Shown piece by piece: positions 36,941-46,610 of a stretch of DNA of 64,000 nt. How positions within the stretch are numbered: position 1 is the stretch's first letter; every line of letters begins with the position of its first letter. Source of the stretch: Paraburkholderia caribensis (GTDB lineage: Bacteria > Pseudomonadota > Gammaproteobacteria > Burkholderiales > Burkholderiaceae); contig NZ_CP026102.1 of NCBI RefSeq assembly GCF_002902945.1, forward strand, positions 2,480,001 through 2,544,000, read 5' to 3'. The position numbers were made by a program, and so were the translations under genes. The notes under the pieces were generated by a model that saw nothing but the letters and a program-made list of their open reading frames with translations, did no database searches and had not been told where the DNA came from.

Positions 36941-37683
36941 GTCGCCCCTGTGCGGGGCGGCACCTACTTTTCTTTGCCGCCGCAAAGAAAAGTAGGCAAA
37001 AGAAAGCGGCTCACACCGCCAGCCCGTGTTCTTATCCACGGGCCCCCAACGTCCCCACGCCTCACACGGCAGCGCCCTTGTTCGTGCGCGTTGCCAGCGC
37101 GCTAAATGAGCGCCTCACCCACTTCAAATACTCGTGCACAGGCTAACGGCAGCGAATGGTATCAGCCGCCCAGGTGGCAAACTGTGTGCAGGTTGTCGCG
37201 TCGTAAAGCTCGGCGCTCCTACATTTAGGTATGCGCGTGCTGTCGGTCCGAAGTGAGGCGTGTGAAGCACCGAGGGCCTACACACAGTTTGCCACCTGGG
37301 CGACCGTGGACTGCCTGGCGCGGCGTGCTGAAATGCGGGTGCGTGAGGCGGGTGAGGCGCTCATTCAGAGCGTTGGCAACGAGTGTGGGTCACGTGGTTG
37401 CCGTGTGAAGCGTAAGAACCTGTGGGGGCCCTCAGGCAAGAATTAGCGCTGGCGGTGTGAGCCGCTTTCTTTTGCCTACTTTTCTTTGCGGCGGCAAAGA
37501 AAAGTAGGTGCCGCCCCGCACAGGGGCAACGCGTGAAGCGCGCTAACAATTCGCGGATGCCAGCGAAAAGGCAAATCACGGATGCCAGCGAAAGCAAAAG
37601 CAAATCGCGGATGCCAGCGCAGAGCCCAAAAACACCGAACGGCAACGCGTGAAGCGCGATAACAAAGCACGGATGCCAGCGAA
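36755..37683. repeat. Large composite palindromic element, copy 1
   Basis: The whole gap between the convergent genes tsaD and folE2 is an imperfect inverted repeat of about 930 bp. Outer parts are the tandem units. Next come 92-bp arms, 36932-37023 and 37448-37539, near-perfect inverted copies, each containing its own perfect 13-bp hairpin CTACTTTTCTTTG-CCGCCG-CAAAGAAAAGTAG. Further in are arms with CGTTGCCA and GAGCGCCTCACCC, and then a perfect 21-bp inverted repeat GCCCAGGTGGCAAACTGTGTG (37168-37188 and 37281-37301) around a 92-bp core. No transposase, no convincing protein. A second copy is at 52.7-53.3 kb. Translations of this DNA recall the many repeat-derived hypothetical proteins annotated in Paraburkholderia (memory, unchecked). 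Confidence 0.85.
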
Positions 37684-37685
37684 CC

Positions 37686-38483
37686 TCATGCCCTCTTCTC
37701 AATCACCGCATAAGCCGAATGATTATGAATAGACTCGAAGTTCTCCGCTTCGAGCACATAGGCAACAATCCGCTTATCAGCATTCAACCGCTGCGCGACA
37801 TCGCGCACCAGGTCTTCGACGAACTTCGGATTCTCATAAGCGCGCTCGGTGACGAACTTCTCATCCGGCCGCTTGAGCAGGCCCCACAACTCACACGAAG
37901 CCTCTTCTTCCGCAATACGGATCAAATCCTCGACGGGAACGTCATCGACCAGCTCAGCGTCAATCGTCACATGCGAGCGCTGATTATGCGCACCATACTG
38001 CGAAATCTTCTTCGAACACGGGCACAGGCTGGTAACCGGCACCAGAACCTTAAGAAACAACCGCGTGGCGCCATCGCGCGAATCGCCCGTCAACGTCACT
38101 TCGTAGTCCAGCAGACTTTGCACGCCCGACACCGGCGCCGTCTTGTTCACGAAGTACGGAAACGACACCTCGATACGGCCCGCAGGCGCCTCCAGCTTCT
38201 CCAGCATCGAAGCGAGCATCGCGCGAAACGCAGCAGAATCCAGCGGCGTCTTGTTCTCTTCAAGCAACGCGACGAACCGCGACATATGCGTGCCCTTCAC
38301 CTCGGCAGGCAAATGAACATCGAGATTCCACGTGCCAATGGTCGGCTGCACGCTGCCGTCCGGCGTACGAACCGTCAACGGATGACGCACCGCCTTCACA
38401 CCCACCCGCTGAATCGGAATCTGGCGGGTGTCGACCGTGCTCTGCACGTCAGGCATCACGAAAGCGGGGTTCATCTGGTTCAT
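37686..38483 (-). CDS. folE2: GTP cyclohydrolase FolE2
   Basis: 265 residues, the type IB enzyme that opens the folate (and deazapurine) pathway by turning GTP into dihydroneopterin triphosphate. Recognised by DVQSTVDTRQIPIQRVGVK, VTSLCPCSKKISQYGAHNQRS, with the metal/catalytic Cys, and LEAENFESIHNHSAYAVI at the end. ATG 38483 has GAGG 8 nt upstream; the longer frame adds 106 unrelated residues. FolE2 does not need zinc and is often used when zinc is scarce; I see no Zur box. Downstream it faces the palindromic element. Confidence 0.95.
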   Translation of the reverse strand: MNQMNPAFVMPDVQSTVDTRQIPIQRVGVKAVRHPLTVRTPDGSVQPTIGTWNLDVHLPAEVKGTHMSRFVALLEENKTPLDSAAFRAMLASMLEKLEAPAGRIEVSFPYFVNKTAPVSGVQSLLDYEVTLTGDSRDGATRLFLKVLVPVTSLCPCSKKISQYGAHNQRSHVTIDAELVDDVPVEDLIRIAEEEASCELWGLLKRPDEKFVTERAYENPKFVEDLVRDVAQRLNADKRIVAYVLEAENFESIHNHSAYAVIEKRA

Positions 38484-38529
38484 GTTCTTGTCCTCAACTT
38501 GCAGCGCGAATCGACGCGCAAAATGACAA

Positions 38530-38549
38530 CCGCCGGCTTGCGCCGGCGG
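38530..38549 (-). terminator. Hairpin after dxs
   Basis: An 8-bp stem CCGCCGGC/GCCGGCGG with a 4-nt loop, followed on the minus strand by TTGTCATTTTG. It separates dxs from folE2; the T-run is imperfect, so strength is uncertain. Confidence 0.45.
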
Positions 38550-38628
38550 AGCCCGGCGGTATGTAACCCGCCGATTCATATTCGAGTAGATGCAACGAGC
38601 CGCTTTCCTGTTCCCGCGGCCCGCTATG

Positions 38629-40527
38629 TTAAGCGACGCGTTTGACCGACTTGCCGCTCGCGTGCTCCACAAATCGCTCGCGGATGGACTTCGCGATGCC
38701 TGCAGCATCCAGCCCACACGACGCCAGCAGCTTCGCCGGATCCCCGTGATCGATGAAGCGATCGGGAAGGCCCAATTGTAGTACGGGTCGGATAACCCCA
38801 CTCTCCATCATGGCTTCCACGCATGCCGAGCCCGCGCCGCCCATCACGCAGCCTTCTTCGACCGTGACGATGGCGTCGTGCGTTTCAGCCAGCTCGCGCA
38901 CGAGATCGGCGTCGATCGGCTTCACGAAGCGCATGTTGGCGACCGTCGCGTCCAGTTGCTCCGCTGCCGCAAGCGACGGCGCGACCATCGTGCCGAACGC
39001 GAGAATCGCAATGCGCTTGCCGGCCGGCTGCGTCGATTGACGACGGACTTCACCCTTGCCGAGCGGCAGCGCAGCCATCTGCTTGACCGTTGCGACACCC
39101 GTGCCCGCGCCGCGCGGATAGCGCACGGCCGTCGGGTTCGGCTGCTGCAGCGCCGTGTATAGCATCTGGCGGCACTCGTTTTCATCCGACGCCGCCATCA
39201 CCGTCATGTTCGGGATGCAGCGCAGGAACGCGAGATCGTACGCGCCCGCGTGCGTCGCGCCGTCCGCGCCGACGAGGCCCGCACGATCGATTGCAAACAC
39301 AACAGGCAGGTTCTGCAGCGCGACGTCGTGAATCAGCTGGTCATACCCGCGTTGCAGGAACGTCGAGTAGATCGCGACGACCGGCTTGAGCCCTTCCGTT
39401 GCGAGGCCGCCCGCGAACGTAACGGCATGCTGCTCGGCAATGCCGACGTCGTAGTAGCGATCCGGGAAACGCTTTTCGAATTCGACCATGCCCGAGCCTT
39501 CGCGCATCGCAGGCGTGATGCCGACCACGCGCGAATCCAGTTCGGCCGCGTCGCACAGCCATTCGCCGAACACCTGAGTGTAGGTCTTCTTGGCGGGCGT
39601 CGTCGACGGCTTGATGCCTTCGGCCGGGTTGAACTTGCCGGGGCCGTGGTACAGCACGGGATCAGCCTCGGCGAGCTTGTAGCCCTGGCCCTTCTTCGTC
39701 ACGACGTGCAGGAATTGCGGACCGCGCAGCTCGCGGATGTTCTGCAGCGTCGGGATCAGCGAGTCCAGATCGTGACCGTCGATCGGTCCGATGTAGTTGA
39801 AGCCGAACTCTTCGAACAGCGTGGCCGGGACGATCATGCCCTTCGCGTGCTCTTCGAGCTTGCGCGCCAGGTCCAGCACGGGCGGCGCGTGGCGCAGCAC
39901 CCGTTCGACGCCGGCGCGCGCGGCCGCATAGAAGCGGCCCGACATCAAACGCGCGAGATGGCGATTCAGCGCGCCGACGGGCGGCGAAATCGACATGTCG
40001 TTGTCGTTGAGGATGACGAGCAGCGGCACGTCGTCTTCGACACCCGCATTGTTCATCGCCTCGAAGGCCATGCCCGCCGTCATCGCGCCGTCGCCGATCA
40101 CGGCGATCGCGAAGCGGTCTTCGCCGCGCAGCTTGCTGCCGATCGCCATGCCGAGCGCCGCCGAGATCGACGTGCTCGAATGCGCGGTGCCGAACGTGTC
40201 GTACGGCGACTCGTCGCGCTTCGGAAAGCCCGAGATGCCGCCCAACTGGCGTAGCGAGTGCATCTGGTCGCGGCGGCCCGTCAGAATCTTGTGGGGATAG
40301 GTCTGATGACCCACGTCCCAGACGATGCGGTCGCGCGGCGTGTCGAACACGTAGTGCAGCGCGATCGTCAGTTCGACCGTGCCGAGGTTGGACGACAGGT
40401 GGCCGCCCGTCTGCGACACGCTGTCGAGCACGAAGGCTCGCAACTCGTCGGCAAGCGGTTGCAACTGGCGGCGATCGAGGCGGCGCAGGTCCGCGGGGTC
40501 GTCAATGGTTTTCAGCAAGTCGTACAT
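38629..40527 (-). CDS. dxs: 1-deoxy-D-xylulose-5-phosphate synthase
   Basis: 632 residues, the first enzyme of the MEP isoprenoid pathway: pyruvate and glyceraldehyde 3-phosphate give DXP with thiamine diphosphate. The GDGAMTAGMAFEAMNNAG motif holds the cofactor, GHQTYPHKILTGRR and the transketolase centre AEQHAVTFAGGLA are present, and the C-terminal domain is complete. ATG 40527 gives the usual MYDLLKTIDDP start. It lies downstream of ispA and xseB in the same orientation (96 bp from ispA), a common isoprenoid cluster. Confidence 0.97.
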   Translation of the reverse strand: MYDLLKTIDDPADLRRLDRRQLQPLADELRAFVLDSVSQTGGHLSSNLGTVELTIALHYVFDTPRDRIVWDVGHQTYPHKILTGRRDQMHSLRQLGGISGFPKRDESPYDTFGTAHSSTSISAALGMAIGSKLRGEDRFAIAVIGDGAMTAGMAFEAMNNAGVEDDVPLLVILNDNDMSISPPVGALNRHLARLMSGRFYAAARAGVERVLRHAPPVLDLARKLEEHAKGMIVPATLFEEFGFNYIGPIDGHDLDSLIPTLQNIRELRGPQFLHVVTKKGQGYKLAEADPVLYHGPGKFNPAEGIKPSTTPAKKTYTQVFGEWLCDAAELDSRVVGITPAMREGSGMVEFEKRFPDRYYDVGIAEQHAVTFAGGLATEGLKPVVAIYSTFLQRGYDQLIHDVALQNLPVVFAIDRAGLVGADGATHAGAYDLAFLRCIPNMTVMAASDENECRQMLYTALQQPNPTAVRYPRGAGTGVATVKQMAALPLGKGEVRRQSTQPAGKRIAILAFGTMVAPSLAAAEQLDATVANMRFVKPIDADLVRELAETHDAIVTVEEGCVMGGAGSACVEAMMESGVIRPVLQLGLPDRFIDHGDPAKLLASCGLDAAGIAKSIRERFVEHASGKSVKRVA

Positions 40528-40623
40528 CGTCGTTCCATTGTAGGAAAACTTACGCGCCCGCACTTCATTCGCGCACACCCGAAAAGTCTTGTGCGGGCGG
40601 CGGGCTTTCGCGTTACAGCTACA

Positions 40624-41505
40624 TCAGCGGACCCGGTTCACCACGAGGTCAGCCAGCTCGGCGAGCCGCTGCGCGCGGGCGCCAAAAGGTGCAAGCGCCT
40701 GGTGCGCGTCGCTGCGCAGTTGCGCAGCCAGCGCGCGCGAAGCGTCGAGCCCGATGATCGACACGTAGGTCGGCTTGCCGTCCTTCGCGTCCTTTCCAGC
40801 CGTCTTGCCGAGCGTCGCGGAATCGGTCGTGACGTCGAGAATGTCGTCGACGACCTGAAACGCGAGGCCCACAGCAGCCGAATAGGCATCCAGCGACTTC
40901 AGCATCGCCGCGTCGTGCGCTTCGCCTGCCAGCGCGCCCATGCGCACGGCTGCGCGCAGCAGCGCGCCCGTCTTCAGGCGGTGCATCGTTTCGAGTTGCG
41001 AGCGCGTCAGCGTGTGGCCGACGCTCGCCAGATCGATCGCCTGGCCGCCCGCCATGCCGATCGAACCGCTCGCGAGCGCCAGTTCGCGCACCAGCGCGGC
41101 CTGCTGCGCCGGCGCGAGCACATCCGATGTCAGCGCAACGAAAGCTTGCGACTGCAGCGCATCGCCGACCAGCAGTGCCGTCGCTTCGTCATATTTGACA
41201 TGTACCGTGGGCTTGCCGCGGCGCAGTTCGTCGTCATCCATGCAGGGCATGTCATCGTGCACGAGCGAATAGACGTGGATCATCTCCAGCGCCGCCGACG
41301 CCGCGTCGAGGCACTCGGCCTTCGCGCCCGTCAGCTCGCCCGCCGCGTGGCACAGCAGCGGGCGCACCCGCTTGCCGCCGCCCAGCACGGCGTAGCGCAT
41401 TGCTTCATGCAGCCGGGCGGGCTCGATCGAGTCCGCCGGCAAGTATTGTTCGAGTGCGCCCTCTACCCGGTCCAGCACCGAGCGCATCCATTGTTCGAAG
41501 GTCAT
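40624..41505 (-). CDS. ispA: Polyprenyl (farnesyl) diphosphate synthase
   Basis: 293 residues. Both Asp-rich motifs are present: LVHDDMPCMDDDELRRG and FQVVDDILDVTTD, with GGGKRVRPLL before the first. It joins IPP and DMAPP to geranyl and farnesyl diphosphate, the precursors of quinones and undecaprenyl phosphate. Its ATG overlaps the stop of xseB by 4 nt (ATGA), so the two are translationally coupled; dxs follows, which supplies the IPP/DMAPP pathway. Confidence 0.95.
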   Translation of the reverse strand: MTFEQWMRSVLDRVEGALEQYLPADSIEPARLHEAMRYAVLGGGKRVRPLLCHAAGELTGAKAECLDAASAALEMIHVYSLVHDDMPCMDDDELRRGKPTVHVKYDEATALLVGDALQSQAFVALTSDVLAPAQQAALVRELALASGSIGMAGGQAIDLASVGHTLTRSQLETMHRLKTGALLRAAVRMGALAGEAHDAAMLKSLDAYSAAVGLAFQVVDDILDVTTDSATLGKTAGKDAKDGKPTYVSIIGLDASRALAAQLRSDAHQALAPFGARAQRLAELADLVVNRVR

Positions 41506-41819
41506 AGATCGTCTCCGCTGTCGGCAGCGGTTGTACCTGCTGTGTTCACGGGAAGCGGCTTGAGCGTTTCGCCATCGAGGACGCGCACCTGCTGCTCCAC
41601 CTTTTCGAGTTGTTGCTGACAGAACGCCACGAGCACGGCGCCGCGCCGGTAAGCCGCCAGCGACTCTTCCAGATTGAGGCTGCCGCCCTCCATGCGCCCG
41701 ACGAGCCCCTCCAGTTCCGCCAGCGCCGCCTCGTAGCTCTCGGGCAGCGGTGAATTGTCGGAACCTTCGGTCCCGGTGGGGGACAAACCAGCCGTATCGG
41801 TGGAAGCCGTCTTCGCCAT
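41502..41819 (-). CDS. xseB: Exodeoxyribonuclease VII small subunit
   Basis: 105 residues. The helical core SYEAALAELEGLVGRMEGGS..LNLEESLAAYRRG is the XseB signature, flanked by low-complexity tails. With XseA it degrades single-stranded DNA. It is the first gene of xseB-ispA-dxs. ATG 41819 is preferred over the upstream frame start by position. The N-terminal tail of about 25 Ser/Thr/Gly residues is longer than usual. Confidence 0.93.
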   Translation of the reverse strand: MAKTASTDTAGLSPTGTEGSDNSPLPESYEAALAELEGLVGRMEGGSLNLEESLAAYRRGAVLVAFCQQQLEKVEQQVRVLDGETLKPLPVNTAGTTAADSGDDL

Positions 41820-42105
41820 GAATCGTCGCAAAATTAAAACAAGTCGGACATTCTACGGCAAAAGCGAGATTTTCGACCTGCGAGCCCACCAATGGGTGTC
41901 GGCACGGCCATTGCGCAACACTTTGGACGATAGAAATAAATCCAACGTTTGCGCGGCGAAATCGCGAGCTTCCCCGACATTTTTAACCCAAATCAGGTAC
42001 TTAAGCGCCCCAAGGAGGGGGAAACAGGTATAATCGCGGGCTCCCTAAATCGAATCTTCGATGGTTGGGTTGTTCACTGCTTTCACGTCTTCATCGGGAG
42101 TGGGA

Positions 42106-43212
42106 ATGTCCAATCTGAGCAATGCATTGCAGCTCAAGGCTATCCACAGCCAGCTGCCAGTCACGGCTTACTTTGACCAGGCGCTCCACGAGCGCGAACT
42201 CGAAACCCTTTTCAAGAAAGGTCCTCGCTACGTCGGGCACGAACTCATGGTTCCCGAAGCGGGTAACTATTTCGCCTTGCCCAGCGAACGCGAGGGGCGC
42301 GTGCTCGTCCGCAACCAGCAGTCGCAGATCGAACTGCTGTCGAACGTGTGCCGCCACCGTCAGGCGATCATGCTGAACGGCCGCGGGCAGACGGAGAACA
42401 TCGTCTGTCCCCTGCACCGCTGGACCTACGACCTGAACGGTCAGTTGCTCGGCGCGCCGCATTTCGCCGACAACCCCTGCCTGAATCTCGGCGCCACTCC
42501 GCTGCAAAGCTGGAACGGCCTGCTGTTCGAAACGCAGGGCCGCGACGTCGCGAAAGACCTCGCGCGCCTCGGCACGGCAAAGCACTTCGACTTCACGGAC
42601 TACATGTTCGATCACGTCGAAGTGCACGAGTGCAACTACAACTGGAAGACCTTCATCGAGGTCTATCTCGAGGACTATCACGTCGTGCCGTTCCATCCGG
42701 GCCTCGGCAGCTTCGTCAACTGCGACGATCTGAAGTGGGAGTTCGGCGACTGGTACAGCGTGCAGACGGTCGGCGTGCACAACGAGCTCGCGCGTCCGGG
42801 CAGCCCGACGTATCGCAAGTGGCACGACGAAGTGCTGCGCTACCGCGACGGCAAGATGCCCGAGTTCGGTGCGATCTGGATGGTGTACTACCCGGGCATC
42901 ATGGTCGAGTGGTATCCGCATGTGCTCGTCGTGTCGTGGCTGATCCCGCGCGGTCCGCAGAAAACGACCAACGTCGTCGAGTTCTATTACCCTGAGGAAA
43001 TCGCGCTGTTCGAGCGCGACTTCGTCGAAGCGGAGCGCGCCGCGTACATGGAAACGGCGCGCGAAGACGACGAAATCGCCGAACGCATGGACGCCGGCCG
43101 CCGCGCGCTGCTGGAGCGAGGCGAATCGCAGGTCGGTCCGTATCAGAGCCCGATGGAAGACGGCATGCAGCACTTCCACGAGTTCCTGCGCCGCGAACTC
43201 GGCACGGTCTGA
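42106..43212 (+). CDS. Rieske-type aromatic ring-hydroxylating oxygenase, alpha subunit-like
   Basis: 368 residues. The Rieske [2Fe-2S] ligands are C82, H84, C101 and H104; the catalytic iron site has EDYHVVPFHPG with H192 and H197. It would insert oxygen into an organic substrate, with electrons from a separate reductase; no reductase or ferredoxin gene is nearby. ATG 42106 follows GGGAGTGGGA; the longer frame adds 15 residues. A TATAAT at 42029-42034 may be its -10 element, without a good -35. The 286-bp upstream gap has no other gene. Substrate unknown. Confidence 0.9.
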   Translation: MSNLSNALQLKAIHSQLPVTAYFDQALHERELETLFKKGPRYVGHELMVPEAGNYFALPSEREGRVLVRNQQSQIELLSNVCRHRQAIMLNGRGQTENIVCPLHRWTYDLNGQLLGAPHFADNPCLNLGATPLQSWNGLLFETQGRDVAKDLARLGTAKHFDFTDYMFDHVEVHECNYNWKTFIEVYLEDYHVVPFHPGLGSFVNCDDLKWEFGDWYSVQTVGVHNELARPGSPTYRKWHDEVLRYRDGKMPEFGAIWMVYYPGIMVEWYPHVLVVSWLIPRGPQKTTNVVEFYYPEEIALFERDFVEAERAAYMETAREDDEIAERMDAGRRALLERGESQVGPYQSPMEDGMQHFHEFLRRELGTV

Positions 43213-43250
43213 GCGCGCGCCGCGAGCGGCATCCACGGCTTCATACAAGG

Positions 43251-43277
43251 AATGACGGGCTTCGGCCCGTCATTTTT
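43251..43277 (+). terminator. Intrinsic terminator of the Rieske oxygenase gene
   Basis: A perfect 10-bp stem AATGACGGGC/GCCCGTCATT with a stable TTCG loop, followed by TTTG TT. It lies about 40 bp after the stop codon. Confidence 0.92.
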
Positions 43278-43332
43278 GTTTAGACTAGAGATATCGTTCG
43301 GCGCTGCCGAAATCAGTCTCTCAGGAGCCGTC

Positions 43333-44205
43333 ATGCCACACACTCACTACACCACGCTGATCTCCGCAAGCAATCTCGCCGAACGTCTGGCCGCCGCGCC
43401 GGGCAGCGTGTTCATCGTCGATTGCCGTTTCGACCTCGCCGATACCGACTCTGGCGAAAAAGCCTACGCGGCGGGTCATCTGCCGCAAGCGCACTACCTG
43501 CATCTCGACCGCGATCTGTCCGGGCCGAAGACGGGCAGCAACGGACGTCATCCGTTGCCGGACCGTCAGAAGCTGGTCGACCGGCTCGCCGCGCTCGGCC
43601 TCAAACAAGGCCAGCAAGTGGTCGCGTACGACGCGCAAGGCGGCATGTACGCCGCGCGTCTGTGGTGGCTGCTGCGCTGGCTGGGTCACGATTCCGCCGC
43701 GCTGCTCGACGGCGGGCTGCAGGCGTGGGAAGCCGCCGGCCACCCGCTGACACAGGACGCGCCGCCGCAGACGAGCGGCGACTTCAAGGCGGGCGCACCG
43801 CTGGCCGTGACCGTGGATGCGCAAGCCGTGGAACGCAACATCGGCACGAAGGAACGCGTGGTGATCGACGCGCGCGCGGCTGACCGTTATCGCGGCGAGA
43901 ACGAAACGCTGGATCGCGTGGGCGGCCACATTCCGGGCGCGCGCAACCGCTTCTTCAAGGACAACCTGACGGCAGACGGGCGCTTCAAGTCCGCACACAC
44001 GCTGCGCGACGACTTCAACGCGGTGATTCCCGCGGGCGTGTCCGCCGAGCATGTGGTGCTGCAATGCGGCTCGGGCGTCACCGCTTGCCACAACGCGCTG
44101 GCGATGGAAATCGCCGGGCTGCATGGCGCGGCGCTGTACCCCGGATCGTGGAGCGAATGGAGTTCGGATACGTCGCGGCCTGTGGCGACGGGACCGAATC
44201 CGTAA
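43333..44205 (+). CDS. sseA: Rhodanese-type sulfurtransferase
   Basis: 290 residues with two rhodanese domains. The active loop is CGSGVTAC with Cys245, as in E. coli SseA-type 3-mercaptopyruvate/thiosulfate sulfurtransferases; the N-terminal domain lacks a catalytic Cys, as is normal. The HxP-type segment GHIPGARN precedes the loop. It moves sulfane sulfur to cyanide or thiols. ATG 43333 has AGGAG 8 nt upstream. It is a monocistronic gene between two terminators. Confidence 0.9.
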   Translation: MPHTHYTTLISASNLAERLAAAPGSVFIVDCRFDLADTDSGEKAYAAGHLPQAHYLHLDRDLSGPKTGSNGRHPLPDRQKLVDRLAALGLKQGQQVVAYDAQGGMYAARLWWLLRWLGHDSAALLDGGLQAWEAAGHPLTQDAPPQTSGDFKAGAPLAVTVDAQAVERNIGTKERVVIDARAADRYRGENETLDRVGGHIPGARNRFFKDNLTADGRFKSAHTLRDDFNAVIPAGVSAEHVVLQCGSGVTACHNALAMEIAGLHGAALYPGSWSEWSSDTSRPVATGPNP

Positions 44206-44269
44206 CCTCTTTGTTGACAGCGGCGCCGGCGACCGCGGACGATCGCCGGCACCGCACACGCAGGAAAAC

Positions 44270-45142
44270 TCAACCCACTCCGTGCGCCTTGAACCATGCA
44301 AGCGTGCGGCGCCAACCGTCTTCGGCGTCGGCTTGCTTGTAGCTCGGCCGATAATCCGCAAAGAACGCATGCCCCGCGTCGTCATAGACGACAAACTCCG
44401 AGCCGCGCCCCGCCTGCGGCCCCTGCGCGATCGCCTGCTTCATCTTGTCGAGCGACTCCTGCGGGATGCTCTGGTCCTGCCGGCCGTACAACCCCAGCAC
44501 GGGCACCTGCAGATCGGACACGCGGTCGATCGGGTTGGCTGGCGTCATCGGCGTCTGGTTGCCGGCCACACGCCCATACCACGCAACCGCCGCCTTCAGC
44601 CGCGGATTGTGCTCCGCATACAACCACGCAATGCGCCCGCCCCAGCAGAAGCCGTTGATCCCCACCTTGTTCACATCGCCGCCATGCTCGCCTGCCCATT
44701 TGAAGGTCGCGTCGAGATCGGCGAGCACCTGCGAGTCGGGCACCTTGCTGACGAGTTGCTCGTTGAGCTGCTGCATCGACGGGTATTGGGTCGGATCGCC
44801 CTGGCGCTTATAAAGATCAGGCGCGATGGCCAGATAGCCCTGCTTCGCGAAGCGCCGGCAGACGTCGGCGATATGCTCGTGCACGCCGAAAATCTCATGA
44901 ACCACGATGATCACGGGCAAATGCGTCTTGCCCTTGGGCTGTGCGCGATAGGCGGGCACCATCGTATCGCCCGATTTGATGCTGACTTCGCCCGCCTCCA
45001 GACCCTCACTGTCCGTATGGATAGTCTGCGCGGACACGGGCAGCACGCATGCCGCGAAGCCCGTGCCGAGCGCCGCCTTGATGAAGGTGCGCCGGTCGAA
45101 GGGAACATGCGGAACGAGACTGTCGACTTCTGGCTTCAACAT
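44270..45142 (-). CDS. Dienelactone hydrolase-family protein, Tat-exported
   Basis: 290 residues. The N-terminus DRRTFIKAALGTGFAACVLPVSA has the twin-arginine motif (R17, R18) and a hydrophobic stretch, so it is probably exported folded. The alpha/beta-hydrolase core has VVHEIFGVHEH, the nucleophile Cys166 in GFCWGG, an Asp in LGLYGRQDQSIP and the His in DDAGHAFF. Dienelactone hydrolases open lactones from chlorocatechol breakdown; exported versions may act on other esters. ATG 45142 has GAGGAG upstream. Confidence 0.9.
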   Translation of the reverse strand: MLKPEVDSLVPHVPFDRRTFIKAALGTGFAACVLPVSAQTIHTDSEGLEAGEVSIKSGDTMVPAYRAQPKGKTHLPVIIVVHEIFGVHEHIADVCRRFAKQGYLAIAPDLYKRQGDPTQYPSMQQLNEQLVSKVPDSQVLADLDATFKWAGEHGGDVNKVGINGFCWGGRIAWLYAEHNPRLKAAVAWYGRVAGNQTPMTPANPIDRVSDLQVPVLGLYGRQDQSIPQESLDKMKQAIAQGPQAGRGSEFVVYDDAGHAFFADYRPSYKQADAEDGWRRTLAWFKAHGVG

Positions 45143-45263
45143 GCTGTGCTCCTCGTTTGGAATGGGTGGACGGCAAGGAGCCAACAGGATACGCGCAAAG
45201 CACATCCTGTTGCAGAAGCATCGATATCGATCAGTAGCGGTTCAATGAAGCGTCAAGGAAGAC

Positions 45264-46610
45264 TCAGTGCAGCTTGACGCGCGGCAGCGTCGTGCGCCGC
45301 AGCCAGTGCGCGAAGGTATCCAGCACCATGCGCGCATAGCCGTGCAGCGCGGCGATATGCAGCCGGTACAACGACATATACATGAAGCGCGCGAACAGCC
45401 CTTCGATCAGCATGTTGCCGCCGATCACGCCGCCCATCAGATTGCCCACGGCGCTGAAGTGCCCGAGCGACACCAGCGAGCCGAAGTCGCGATACGTGAA
45501 CTCCGGCAGCGGCCGGCCTTCGAGCCGGTTGCCGAGCGCCCGCAGCAGGAAGCTTGCCTGCTGGTGCGCGGCCTGCGCGCGCGGCGGCACGTTGCGTTCG
45601 TTGCCCGGCCACGCACACGCGGCACAATCGCCTAACGCGAACACGTTGTCGTCGATCATGGTCTGCAGCGTGGGACGCACTTCGAGCTGACCGAGCCTGT
45701 TCACGGGCAGGCCGTCGAGCTGGCTCAGCACGGGCGGCGCCTTGATGCCCGCCGCCCACACGGTCAGATCGGCGCGCACTGTCTTGCCGCTCGCGGTGCG
45801 CACGACGCCCGGCGCGACTTCCGCGACCGTCTCGCCGACCATCAGCTTCACGCCGAGCTTTTGCAGCAGCTCGGACGTGGCCGTCGATACGCGTTCCTGA
45901 AGCGCCGGCAGAATGCGCGGCCCGGCCTCGATCAGCACAATGCCGACATCGTGGCGTGGATCGAGCTTGTGCAGCCCATAGGCCGACAGCACCTGCGCCG
46001 TATTGCGCAGTTCCGCCGACAATTCGACACCCGTCGCGCCGCCGCCGACAATCGCGACCTGGATGCGCGGTTCCGTCGACGTCGTGCCGGGATTCGTTTC
46101 AACAGGTTCGTGCGCCTGATGCTCGGCCCGCATGCAGGCGGCGATCAGACGCTTGCGGAACCGCTCGGCCTGCTGAACGGTATCGAGTGCGAGTGAATAT
46201 TCGGGCGCGCCCTGCACGCCGAAGAAGTGCGTCGTACTGCCGATCGCGATGACGAGCGTGTCGTATTCCAGAACCCGTTCGGGGAGCAGTTCGGCGCCGT
46301 CGTCGTCGAGCACGCGGCCAAGCCGGATGGACTTCGCCGTGCGGTCGAGGCCCACCAGTTCACCCTGTTGAAATTCGAAGCCGTGCCAGCGCGCCTGCGC
46401 GGCGTACTCCAGCTCTTGCGTGAACGGGTCCATGCTGCCCGCCGCCACCTCGTGCAGCAGTGGCTTCCAGATATGGGTCGGATAACGATCGACCAGCGTA
46501 ACCTGCGCGCGCGGCTCACCGCCGCTCTTTCTGCGCGCATAGCGATCGCCGAGCCGCGTCGCCAGCTCCAGGCCTCCCGCGCCTCCACCTACGACGACAA
46601 AACGATGCAT
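45264..46610 (-). CDS. ndh: Type II NADH dehydrogenase
   Basis: 448 residues. Two Rossmann dinucleotide sites: FVVVGGGAGGLELATRLG (FAD) near residue 5 and VAIVGGGATGVELSAEL (NADH) near 175; VFALGDCAA is the third FAD contact. The C-terminal region has an amphipathic segment (FARFMYMSLYRLHIAALHGY) that holds the enzyme to the membrane. It oxidises NADH and reduces quinone without pumping protons. ATG 46610 has GGAGAG 4 nt upstream. The 240 bp to the polA stop contain no gene. Confidence 0.92.
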   Translation of the reverse strand: MHRFVVVGGGAGGLELATRLGDRYARRKSGGEPRAQVTLVDRYPTHIWKPLLHEVAAGSMDPFTQELEYAAQARWHGFEFQQGELVGLDRTAKSIRLGRVLDDDGAELLPERVLEYDTLVIAIGSTTHFFGVQGAPEYSLALDTVQQAERFRKRLIAACMRAEHQAHEPVETNPGTTSTEPRIQVAIVGGGATGVELSAELRNTAQVLSAYGLHKLDPRHDVGIVLIEAGPRILPALQERVSTATSELLQKLGVKLMVGETVAEVAPGVVRTASGKTVRADLTVWAAGIKAPPVLSQLDGLPVNRLGQLEVRPTLQTMIDDNVFALGDCAACAWPGNERNVPPRAQAAHQQASFLLRALGNRLEGRPLPEFTYRDFGSLVSLGHFSAVGNLMGGVIGGNMLIEGLFARFMYMSLYRLHIAALHGYARMVLDTFAHWLRRTTLPRVKLH

